Below are positions 34,025 through 47,988 of a DNA stretch of 64,000 bases, piece by piece (the first letter of the stretch is position 1; the number at the start of each line of letters is the position of its first letter). Location of the stretch: positions 930,001 to 994,000 of the forward strand of contig JAADJZ010000003.1 in NCBI GenBank assembly GCA_011032825.1, read 5' to 3'. The position numbers and the translations under genes are program-made. The DNA comes from Massariosphaeria phaeospora. Taxonomy: Eukaryota; Ascomycota; Dothideomycetes; Pleosporales. Under the pieces are notes generated by a model that was not told the DNA's origin, searched no databases, and worked only from the letters and a program-made list of their open reading frames with translations.

Positions 34025-37000
34025 CTATAAATTCATAGTAACCGTCATACTATTGCTATGCACCAACAGCGCCGGCGGCAGCCCCTGGCACAAGACCTCC
34101 AGATCACTAATGTACTTGACGCTCTCGGCCTCGCTCTCACTCGTGCCTTCCACCGGGCTCGGCAGCGTGGTAAATACCACTGCCGTGTCCTCTGAGTGCT
34201 GTCGGATCAGTTCGTTCAGGATGAGGTGCTGTGCGCGGCACGGTAGATCGTTGAAGGAGAGGGGGATGGCATGCTGGAGCGGGTAGCCGGATGCCTGGGA
34301 GGGAGTGCCGGGTGCGGCGGGGGATGGCTGGGCGGGGGTGATGGGTGTTGAGGTGGGGTCCTGTTTTCGGGATGCTGAAGGGAATGGCGTGTCGGCAAAC
34401 GTGATCGAGGGGCCTGGTGCGTCGTCGTCTGGAGCTACTGCTGTCCGTGGCGCAGGCTCAGAGGTGAATTGCGGAAGGGAATGATGGCGAGTTGGCGCGA
34501 GTCTGGCATCACTGCTAGCTTGTGTAGACGAAGACGGTTGAGGCCGCAGGGAGCCTTTGCTCTCTCTCATCTCTCGCGCTTTGGCTGTCGTCAGCACTGC
34601 TGTGTCGGAAGCGGTTGCGTCGGGATGGGGCTTGAGAGGCGTGACTGAGTCCGATGTGGGCCGCTGTTCCCTGTCGTTCTTCCAGAGAGCCTTTGAGAGA
34701 TTCAATTTCCTAGCGAAAAACGGTATGCCCAAACTGGCTCCCGTGCTGTGTGCTCTTCTGCGAATGGACATGCTTGGCTGTTCATCGCTTTCTTCCTCCG
34801 ATGAAGTGTCGAGATCGTAATCTTGGAGGGCACCATCGCTCGTGGCCATCTCACTCTCTGTCGTTGCAACTTCGTCATCGGCATTACTGCCATCGTCCCC
34901 ACTTAGTGAAGATTCACTATCGCTTTGCGAAAGCAGATCTGCGGGCAATCTCTGGGCGTGCATTCCTACTGTCCCGCCGAGATCACCGATTGTTGTTTTC
35001 CGCTTCCTCCGTCGAAGCATCTTTCTTAGCTCAGCGAAGCGTTTCGGCTTGGTCTCGTGTTTACCGTGCTGGAAAGATGCCGTTGGCCAGTTTGTAACAG
35101 CTTCTAATATGTTGGAAGCTTGCGCCAATTCCTGACTAGCGCTCATGTCTTGGGGTCGTCGTAGCCGCTGGATGTCTTGCCACCACTCTTCATCTCTAAG
35201 TGCTTCGTGTACGTCTTTCGCAGCCTCGACGCAGCCATCGCTCGTGTCACCGTTGACAATCACTTCATACATCTTGAGTTCTCCGCTGGCAAGCCAAAAG
35301 ACTAGTACCTCAGCATCGATGCGCAAATTTCGTAGCAACGTCGTAACTCGCCCTCGCTCTTCCTCAACGTCGCTCTCATATTCCACAAATACAGCAACCC
35401 TGACATTGTATGTGCGCTTCCACGACGGTACAGTATGGAGAATGCACCCTAGTTGAAGTATCAGGGTATAGGTGTCGAAATTGGTTGTCAAAACATTCTT
35501 TCGTGTTGGGTCATCAACCCCGGAGGCAATCTCTGCGGACATCTGAACCGGCCATAAGTCGATGAATTTCTTCGTCGGGTGGTCTTCCTCAATTTCTCCG
35601 AGACCTAGCGCTGATCGAGCTCTTTCTCGTATACTAGTTTTGGGGCTCGGAAGGTCTAGCTCCTGGAACCCTTTCGCCAAAGCCACATTGATTTGAAGTC
35701 GCAGGACAAGATCTTCCAGAATGGTCACATAGTTTTTGATACCTATGGCATTCTCCGGCCTCATTGCATCTGTAGGGAGGATACCTGTTGATGGTGCTTT
35801 ATTCCAATTGTCCCATGTCTAGAACTTCGTTAGTGAACATGGTGACGAGGAGCGTGCTGGAGGTAGTCACTCCTCTCATAATCGTGATTGGGTGCAATAG
35901 AGTTGGAACTCCAGGGAAAAGCATTGAACTTTGTTGAAAGGTGTAACAAACTTACGTGAGAACTACGGAGGGGGCCTAACGGCCCCATGCTAGAAGACTT
36001 ATCGAGTAAATGAGTTTCGTCCGATTTAGATGCTTCTGTCGTGGCACCATAGGTTGCTTTGCGGGACAGAGGGTGATACGTTGCCTTGCTTACTGGCCGA
36101 GATGGCTGAGGTGATGGAATTCCGATAGGTGGTTTCGATTGTCTCAGCTCACCAAGATTATAGAAGCCCATGACAACGATATTCGGTCGCATGCCCCCCA
36201 ATCCCGCACCAAGTACGATATTCCTCGCACCCCATTCAACAGCAGGAGAGATGGCAATGTTGACAAATGCTTTTATCTTGGAGAAGTCGATGTACTTGGT
36301 CCAGGACTGTTGTTGTCGTCGAGCTTCAGGAACAGCGGACCCGAAATCGTCTGTGACGATTACATGGCCCAGAACGAATAGGGCTCCTTTCTTTAGCGAA
36401 TTGCAGAATTGGATTAACTTGTATTGACGACGTGGATCGTTCACAAGCAAAAGAATCTGCGGTCTCCAAAATTTGACGTGTTCTTGACGCAGCCTGAGGA
36501 GATACTTTCTAACCTGGTGGTACTATAACAGGGTTAGAGCTTTCAAGGTCAAGCCGAGATCAAGGCAACTTACAATTAGGCTCTGACTGACATCACCCCA
36601 CGGTTTTGGAGGTGTCGTGTAGTGGATGAGCAGAAATATAACAATAAGAACTGCCACACAACCCGACGCATACACGCCATCTACAAAAAACATAGTTGCT
36701 CCACTTGCAACTGCTCCGAGGGCAGCGGTATGCCAGTTGAAAAAATGGAAGGATGGACGGAAGTTAGGGGCAGACCCGATCTTGAGCAGGAAGCATGCGA
36801 GGTTGGTGACAAGAAACGTCATGAGATATGTCATGGTAATTACGGACGCAATTTGATTGATGTTTGATAGCATCATCAACTGAGCGATAAGGTAGGTTAT
36901 GATGATAGCGTATGTCGGATCATCGGATTTCTCTGTACCTTGTCCAAAGACACCGAGGCCAGGAAGTAAATGATCTCGAGCTAATGCCTGGAGCAACTTC

Positions 37001-38672
37001 GCCGATCCGATAACACCCATCAAGACCGAGAATGCTGATGTCGCGAACTCTCCAAGAAGGATGACTACGCCGGAGACATTTGTCTACTAAAAGTCAGTGA
37101 CCTATGCAGCTTGATTACGTTTACTGAGACAAGATGCTCCGTGGATGTAGTAAGGGTCTTCCAAGACATGTGCTTCATATGATAACAAGACGATTTAGAG
37201 CCTCAATAGAGGGGAAAGACGAACTTACGAGCTGAATGACGTTTGTATTGCTGTAGAGCGAGTCTCGGGAAATAGTTGCAGCCATAGCAAGTATTACGAT
37301 CGCGTACGAAACGAACGTCAACCCAAGTCCATACAAGGTACCTTTAGGGATGGCCTTGCTTGGGTGCTTTAGATCACCGGACATGCTTGCACCACTGTCG
37401 AAATGTTAATGTAAGACGCAGAACAGATTGAAGGTGGAAAACTTACGCAAATATGCCGCCCGTCGCCGGAAACAGAACACCAAACATGTCTTGAAAGTTC
37501 TCACGATGTTTGTGCGCGCTTCCCGCTGCCCCTCTCGTAAATTGAGGCATCAAGTTCTCTCGGAATGTGGTCAAATTCAGACCAGTGTACAAGATGTCTT
37601 CCTTCCGGTTCTCGAATGGACTTACTACCAGGGCAGAAAAGGGGATACTGAAGGTTGCAACAAGAAGAAGGATGAGTAGGCCATTGCTGCATCTTGCAAA
37701 AAGACTACTGCCGGCTAAGCAGACTGCAGTGCATACCACGAGCACGACCGTGGCCCAGAGAAACTGCCACCAAAAGCCTTCGAGCAGCAATTGGGACCAG
37801 CTACCAGAGTCGGCGCCAAAATTCTCGATGAAGCAGTCGATGAGTCCAACGGCGTTCATACTTGTGTTAAACACCATGCCCAGATAAAAGACTATGCCGA
37901 TTGAACCACCAAACTCTGGTCCTAAACTGCGAGAAATTAAATAGTAGGCGCCGCCACCCCTGACCGTGCCATTGGTAGCAATCGCAGAAATGGACCTTGG
38001 TACGACGCAGTCAGTCCAGCAACTTCGAGAATGTGTAGTCAACAGTAGGGATTTTCACAACAGGGAGTCATCATGCAATCTTACGTACATTGTAGTTAAG
38101 AGATTGATGGCGTAGCAAGCGACGAGCATAGCTACCTATTGTCAACTTATATTGTAGAAACGGAGGTGCGACTCACCCAACATGCCCACAACACCAGTCT
38201 GTCCTAAGATGAAACCGAAACGCAAGAACATGAGAATGCTCAGCACATTGAGAGTCGTAGGGACGAACACACCAGCGAAGGTTCCTAATTTTCCGGTTCC
38301 TCCAACAGGCCTAGGCAGGGCCCCGGGTCGAGGCTTCACGACATCTGACACCTGCTTGTTATGTGCTGCCACTTGTTCGTGTGTCGACGAGTTTTGGTGT
38401 GAAGGATTGAAAGTCCTGGAAAACCACTCACGCATGGAGTCCATGCCGTGGTCCCTCTCTTGCGTTTCTTCATGAGGGCTATGGTGTGTTGAATTCAGGG
38501 TATGCAATAATGGTGTTTGTTCGCTAGGGGATGGTGATGGCAGCACTGAAGACCGGCGGTCTAGCTGTTGAGCATCGTCTCTGGGTGCACGAGTTGCGAA
38601 GTTTGAGTGCGCCCTCGGGGGCATCCGCCGTTTCGTCTGTTGGTTCGCATTTCCCTCGCCAGCACTTGCCAT
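34025..38672 (-). CDS. VHC1: Cation-chloride cotransporter (SLC12), VHC1-like
   Basis: K+/Cl- cotransporter of the SLC12 family; the yeast homologue Vhc1 is in the vacuole membrane. Seven exons (38672-38177, 38131-38089, 37995-37447, 37394-37229, 37083-36574, 36522-35956, 35818-34025) give 1374 aa. The disordered N-terminus has the vacuolar-type [10 protein letters not shown] segment. The amino-acid-permease fold starts with [30 protein letters not shown] and includes [51 protein letters not shown] loops and [24 protein letters not shown] long C-terminal cytosolic domain of over 700 residues follows ([29 protein letters not shown], ending [14 protein letters not shown]). The intron at 37228-37084 may contain a cassette exon (see findings). 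Localisation is by homology only. Confidence 0.87.
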
Positions 38673-39297
38673 GTCGACTTACCACGTCCACACGTCCAGT
38701 AGGTAGCTTATGTACAAAGGGTAGTCACAAGGGTTCCAATGCGTCTATCCAAGGGCGACGCGAGATGTGGGGGGTTACGAGATAACTCCAACGGTTGGAG
38801 CCAGATTGCGGCACAACTGAGGCATGGACAGAGGGCAGTGGTTTTCAGCGATGACCGTCCACGTCGTCAAGATGGCGAGGCACCTGTTGCTCGTTTTCTG
38901 GCGTCTCGGCGATGCCTGCGTCTATGCAGCGTCCGGAAGTGGGAAAGGGAGAGCAAGCCGCGCGCGGGAGGTCGGCATGGATGGATGCGGGTGCCAGGTG
39001 CCAAGCACCCCACGCCCCACGTGCCGAAGCTAGGACAAGCACCGGGTAGTGGATGACCTCGAGTCCTTCTGGCGCCGTCCTCAGGCGACCATCCTGTCTC
39101 TGTCCTCTCGCTTTGCTGCTCGCTGTATACATCTCTCGGTATACATTTATCTACTCCCTCGTCCACACCCGTCGCTCGATACTTGTCGGACCCAGTGCGA
39201 GCTTTCGAAGCTTGCCCTGGTAGCACCCCCCCGTCGCTATACGAAGATAGCCGAAGCTTCCACCACGTCAAAGCAAGCCGTGGAGCTCTCGCGCATC
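38673..39297. promoter_or_regulatory. Shared promoter region, VHC1-like / AVT-like genes
   Basis: 625 bp between divergent start codons of two predicted vacuolar transporters. The part nearest the plus-strand gene (39140-39297) is C/T-rich leader-like sequence. An in-frame open stretch upstream of 39298 lacks a better ATG. Confidence 0.5.
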
Positions 39298-41658
39298 ATG
39301 GCAGACGACCGCCCGGAGTCCTCCAGCCCCAGAGCGGTGCCCTCACCATCGCGGGATTCTGGCCGCAGCTCCTCGCCTGCCCCAGACGAAGCCTTCTCGC
39401 GTGCACAGTCGATGGCACGGCTGGGCTCACCTGTGCCGTCGTTCCCCTCGAACTCGCCAGCTGTCCGCCAGATACCCACACCGGCCCAGTTTGGGGCAGA
39501 GGAAACGTCTCAGTCTGGGACGCCGCTACCGGGCCGCAGCGATGTGCCATCGTCGCTCCCAGCTCCTGGCGAGTCTGCCTTGTCGTCCGCCTTGAGAGAT
39601 TCCTTTGGCAGAGGCAGCCCTCCACGGTTTGGGACCCCGCCGCTGCGCGCCCTCTCTCCTGAACCCGAATCGTCGACTGGCTACGGGCCATCCAGCAACT
39701 ATGGCTCCTTCGACGGCCGTGGCCGCTCTCCTACCGCGCCCTACGAAGACCCGGAGATCATCCGTCGGCATCTAGCAGGTCCCCAGAAGCCGTCTATCTC
39801 GAATCTCTCCGGACAGTATGGCTCGCCAAGCAGGTCACAGCGTGGGTGGATTGAGGAGGAGGAATCTCAATCGCGGGACCCGACAGGGTCGTCCGACTCG
39901 GAAGAGTTCTCGAGCTTGCAGTTGCAGGGTGGTGACATCACGCGGCAGATATACAGGTGGAGCGAACAGCAGGAGGCAGAGGGGCGCCAGAAGAATACAC
40001 GCAGCCGGAGTTTCCATGCGTCTCGCCCTCGGCCCGACGACAAAGTGCTGGACATCGACACAATAAAGCAGCCAGGCGGCTTTCGCCGAAACTATCTTCG
40101 GCGCGCCGCCGCTAGCCCTTCTCCTGCTCCGGGACCATCACGCTACGGCACTGTCGGCCAAAGTAGGCCGCAGCCTCCCGTGTTCACGAGCAACTTCCTG
40201 GAATTCCTGACGCTGTATGGTCATTTCGCGGGTGAATCACTAGAAGAGGACGACGAGATATTGGGGCCCGATGAATACTTCTCGTCAGACGCATTAGATT
40301 CCGGTGTTCACTCAGAGGACGAGGAACGCGAATATGGGGAGTCTAGCGCTCTTCTGACCCCAGGAAAGCGCAGAAAAAGGAGGCCCAAACAGACGGGGAA
40401 CGCGAGTCCAACTGGTGCATCGCTACTACTGCTCAAGTCCTTTGTCGGAACGGGCGTGCTATTCCTGCCCCGAGCCTTTCTTAACGGCGGCATGCTCTTT
40501 TCAAACCTCGTTCTTCTCGGTGTCGCAGGTTTGTCTTATTATTGCTTTGTCCTTCTCGTCTCCACACGCCTCGTCATCGAGCATTCCTTCGGCGATATGG
40601 GCTACCACCTCTACGGCAATTGGATGCGCAACATGATCAACTTTTCGCTTGTCATATCACAGATTGGCTTCTCGTCCGCTTATATCGTGTTTGTGTCTGA
40701 AAATTTGCAAGCGTTCACACTGGCGGTCACGGACTGTCGGACCAACATCGATATCAAGTACATGATTTTGATACAGATGATCATCTTTCTACCTCTCTCG
40801 CTCTATCGCAACATCAACAATATCCAGAAGTTGGCACTTATCGCCGACGTATTCATTCTTCTCGGCCTAGTGTATCTTTATTACTTCGACATCCTCACGA
40901 TCGTTATCCAAGGGGGAGTTGCCGACATCATCAACTTCAATTCTAGTAACTGGACATTATTCATAGGCACTGCGATCTTCACATTCGAGGGCATTGGCCT
41001 CATCATCCCCATCCAGACGGGTATGAAGGACCCCAGGAAGTTCCCCGCCGTTCTTGGGGGCGTCATGATCATCATCACGGTCATTTTCCTTAGCATGGGC
41101 GCGTTGTCGTATGCAGCATTTGGCTCCAAGACCAAGACTGTGGTCATCTTGAACATGCCGCAAGACAGCAAGTTCGTCAACGGCGTGCAGCTCATCTACT
41201 CGCTCGCCATCTTGCTCTCGACGCCGCTGCAAATCTACCCTGCCATCGAGATCACCAGCCAGCAGCTGTTCAGCCGCACGGGCAAGTACAACCCGTACAT
41301 CAAGTGGAAGAAGAACTTCTTCCGCTTCTTCATGGTCATGGTCTGTGCCATGATAGCGTGGGGCGGCGCAAACGACCTGGACAAGTTCGTCTCGCTGGTG
41401 GGCAGCTTTGCATGCATCCCGTTGGTATACATCTATCCGGTAAGTGACTTTCCCATACCGCTGCCCGTTCAGGTTACTAATCTAGACTAGCCGATGCTTC
41501 ACTACAAGGCCTTAGCCCGTAGCTCGGCCAGTCGCGCTCTGGATGTTGCACTGTGTATCCTAGGCTTGGTCGGCATGGTGTACACAACATCCCTCACCGT
41601 GTCGAGCTGGGTTGGTGGCGGTGCACCGAAGCCGCCGGGGTACTGTGATAGTAGGTGA
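39298..41658 (+). CDS. Vacuolar amino-acid transporter, AVT3/AVT4 type
   Basis: Member of the Aa_trans (AAAP) family. Yeast Avt3/Avt4 export neutral amino acids from the vacuole. Two exons (39298-41439, 41491-41658) give 769 aa. A disordered Ser/Pro-rich N-terminus of about 370 residues contains SSNYGSFDGRG and an acidic stretch before the core, typical of fungal Avt3-like proteins. The core starts at about 372 (ASLLLLKSFVGTGVLFLPRAFLNGGMLFS) and has about 10-11 membrane segments, including GDMGYHLYGNWMRNMINFSLVISQIGFSSAY, FEGIGLIIPIQTGMKDP and ILLSTPLQIYPAIEI. The second exon supplies the last TM and the PPGYCDS tail. Start chosen at the ATG that begins MADDRPESSS; an open frame reaches further upstream, but only through leader-like sequence. 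Confidence 0.87.
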
Positions 41659-43578
41659 GTGTTCGTAATTAGTCTTGCGTGTTTTGTATAAATTGTCTTG
41701 TTTCTTTTTTCACAGCATGTTAGCGCTAGCATTAGTTGGTTGTGTGCTGCATTTCCGCGTGAGGCTTTGTACCATAGTTTAGCATTTGCACGATGTGAGT
41801 CGTAGATGTGAGTGGAGATGTAAAGAGCTTGTAAAGAATTGATCACACGCGTAATAGACTTGATAGGTCAAGTAAGCAATATGATGTTATTCGCTGGCCG
41901 TTGCAGTCCAGATGGGGTCGGGCAAACATTATTCCGAGCTATCCCGTCTTATCACTACTCTTGCAAGTGCTGCCGGTGCCGACCCATGGTTCGGTATGTG
42001 ACAGGCAGATGTTGCGGCACAGTTCTCGGCGTCAAAAGATCTAGACGTACGCTATTCGCTACACCCGTGGCAAACATCTTTTGTCGGTAAGGCTGGCTGG
42101 AGTGCAGTGCGGCTGAGGCTGGGCCAGTCGCTGGAAAAGAACCACGGTTCGGTGGAGAAAACCTTGAGATGCAGTGTGCCGCGCCGCTACAAAGGTAGCT
42201 AGGCCTGCTGGTATAGTTCCTTCAGGTAGCTTGTTGACGGGCAACGTTAATGGATCGTTGAGGCTGGCCCGAGGTGGTAGACGCATCACGACCTGCATCG
42301 GAGCTGAAGAGTAGGTGAGTAACGCCGGAATCTTAAGCTTTACCGCAAGTTGCTGGGAGCATGCACGAGCTGTGTACCTAGGTGGTAAGTAGCTGAAGAC
42401 AGGTGTAGAGTCGGTGCTAGTTCAATGCATGCCGACTGTGCCTTCACGTTTCTCGTTTGTTTTCGTGATAGGTGCTCCCCTCTGCCCCCACCCGTCGCAT
42501 GCCCCGCACTGCAGAGCCTGACTCTCGCACCGCTACAGCTGCCAGCGACTCAGCGGCGACAGGCGCAGAGATGCAGACAGCCACGTCTGCCTGTCCGCTC
42601 TCTCACCGTCTGATAGCGAGAAGATAGGCCATTACCTCCGTCGTAGCAGCTTCGCTAAACGCCTTCCGTTTGCGGCGCCTGTACGGAGAACTTAGAAGGG
42701 CATGGGCGAGCTGTCTGTCTGTCTCTCGCGGACATTTTGACTGACGGTCGCCCTGATGGCGCTCGTCAGCCATGCTCTGTCTGAGACTCTGGACTCTGGG
42801 AAGGCCGGAGCAGTCTATTGATTGGCGGCGACATCGAGCTGGATCTGGAGGTCTCCCCGCCGTAGGAGGCCGTGCTGACGGCGGTGTTGAGCACTGTTTG
42901 TGACAGATGTATTAGCAGCACGTCGCATAAGCAGAGCCAGATGGAGACTCAATACTAGCCACAGCGGCCGGCCGCCGAGGTTTATTGTTTGTTGACCACG
43001 CCGCGCCGCTGGCGGGCAGCAAGTGCATCCGCCAACACAGAATTGCTTCATCGTCCGACGGGCGTGCGGCTAGAGGATGCTATTTTGGAGTTTGTAGTTA
43101 CAGCGCTGCGCCTCCCCGAACCCTGAGCGCCCATGGCCGGTCGATCAGGGACTGTGCAACGCAGGCGCCATTGGCCCCGGCCTTCCGATCGCGCGCTGGG
43201 TGGTTCCGGGACGTTGCTGTGGCAGAGAAGAGGAATGCAGGAGCTGACGGAGGGCGCGCGGCGGGGCACACGGTGTTGCGGGCACGAAAAAGGAGCGAAT
43301 ATTGGAGGATGGCCGACTAGTTTGAGAGTTGCGCCACCGGCCCAGGGGCGCGGCGAGACGAGGCAGCTAGCAGCTGAGCTGTCGTTTCTGTGGAGAGGGT
43401 GGTGCTTGGCCGGTGAAGATATAAAGCCAAACATCAACACCGCTCTTTCGCTCCTCTCCTCGCCCTTTCCACCCACCCGCGCTGTCTGTTCGCCCCCGTA
43501 CTCCACGCCGCCAGCTCGGACAGTCGCTGCCACTCCACCTGCTACACACCCCCATCACCGTCGCCCACACTCGTCGCC
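41659..43578. other. Intergenic 1.9 kb, GFA1 upstream region
   Basis: Largest gap in the central part. Downstream flank of the AVT gene, then GC-rich sequence with many chance open frames, then a TATA box and a strongly C/T-rich leader before GFA1 (43440-43578). No gene supported. A long, complex promoter or a non-coding transcript is possible. Confidence 0.45.
43420..43426 (+). promoter_or_regulatory. TATA box of GFA1
   Basis: TATAAAG lies 159 nt before the GFA1 ATG and is followed by a pyrimidine-rich leader, a typical arrangement for a highly expressed fungal gene. Confidence 0.5.
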
Positions 43579-45936
<2,358 letters not shown>

Positions 45937-46400
45937 AATAGACGGGTTTCGGTATGGCGTCTTGAAAAGTTGATTGCCTGGGTAGGTATTGTCTGTACAT
46001 GGGAACAGCGAGTTATGCAAGACTTGCCATGCCCAATGGTGCGTCAGGTACTGCGCCAACATTCGGGATTTAGAACAGGACGGATCTCAAGAAAAAGAGA
46101 CACGAGCTCATGAAGCAGGAATGCTGCCATGTAGGGATGAAATGAATTGTTTATGTAACTTTTGCGTCTTTCGAGTTCAGCTCTGTGATATTGCCCCAAG
46201 TAAAGGCCTTGGCGAGGGCGCAATCCATGGATGCAGCACCCCTGCGTGCGGGCAGCAGCGGGGCTGGCGTTGTTCCTGCAGCCGCATTCTTTGCTGCCTG
46301 TAAGCGGTCGATACAAACAGACATCACAGCACACACGCATTGCCCGCCAAAGAGAGCATAGGTAGCTGCGAGATCATTACTGCACCACTTACGAAACACA
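45937..46400. other. Intergenic 0.46 kb, GFA1 3' flank and RIB4 promoter
   Basis: No gene seen. The region just before 46401 lacks a clear TATA box. Confidence 0.5.
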
Positions 46401-47162
<762 letters not shown>

Positions 47163-47988
47163 GGGGCGGGCAGGTGTAGGGACGATTGAGATAAGGACCT
47201 GTGCTTCAGCAGGGAGACTTCGATGCTTGACGGGCTACAGAAAGGCGACCGACGCAAGGCGGTGCTTGACCCTGCCTCCCTCATCTCATCTCATCCCGCA
47301 TGGCCGCGACCCATCGCACTCTGTGATGTTTATGGACCTACTCCGTAAAGCGCATGCCGTGTAGTTTTCGAAACCAAAATCGCGCCCATAGTGGCTCTCC
47401 AGAAAGTGGAATTGATCGCGTGAACAGGCTTCGGCCGGGGGTTTGTGCGCCAAGGCTGGTGCATGTGTTTTCTTCGCAAATAACGCGTCCTCGTTCGCGG
47501 TCAGGAGGGGGCGGTGTCTAACTGGAGATGCGTGTGAGTGAGCAGCGATGAGTGGCCCACAGAGCGCGGCCTGCGCTGGCGGAGGTGTGTTGGTGACGGC
47601 GACACGGCGGCTCCTCGCCGCGACTCCTTTCTTTGACTTGGGCTTGGCGCACATCCCAGGCTAGCATCGCCAACCTCACCTCTGCCTTTCAGCATTCCAT
47701 TCTTGTCCTCTCCCCCGCCGCCGCCATCGCCACCCGGAGCACCCGCCAGCTTGCCTTGCACCGCGATCTGGCGCCTTTTCCTACCCTCTCTGCGCTGCTG
47801 CAGCCGTCCGTCTGCCGCCCGAGAGACAACACGCTCACCGCGTCTTCGCGCGTCTTCTGCAGCGAGCAGTGTCGAGTCCCGCACCGCCAGGTCCACTGTG
47901 CTCCGCCTCCAGTCTACAAAACCCTGCAGTGTAACAGCGCAGCACCGTGATGGAGAGTGGATCAGCCTGCTGAGTTGCCCGCCAGGTT
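47163..47988. other. Intergenic 0.8 kb, SET1 promoter and leader
   Basis: C-rich leader-like DNA from about 47640 to 47988, probably the long 5'UTR of SET1, with a short upstream reading frame at 47950. No other gene seen; the minus-strand frame at 47501-47896 has low-complexity Arg/Gly composition and no ATG context. Confidence 0.5.
47950..47973 (+). promoter_or_regulatory. Upstream ORF of SET1 (7 codons)
   Basis: ATG followed by six codons and a TGA (MESGSAC), ending 15 nt before the SET1 ATG at 47989. If it lies in the mature leader, it would reduce or regulate SET1 translation by forcing reinitiation. Confidence 0.4.
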
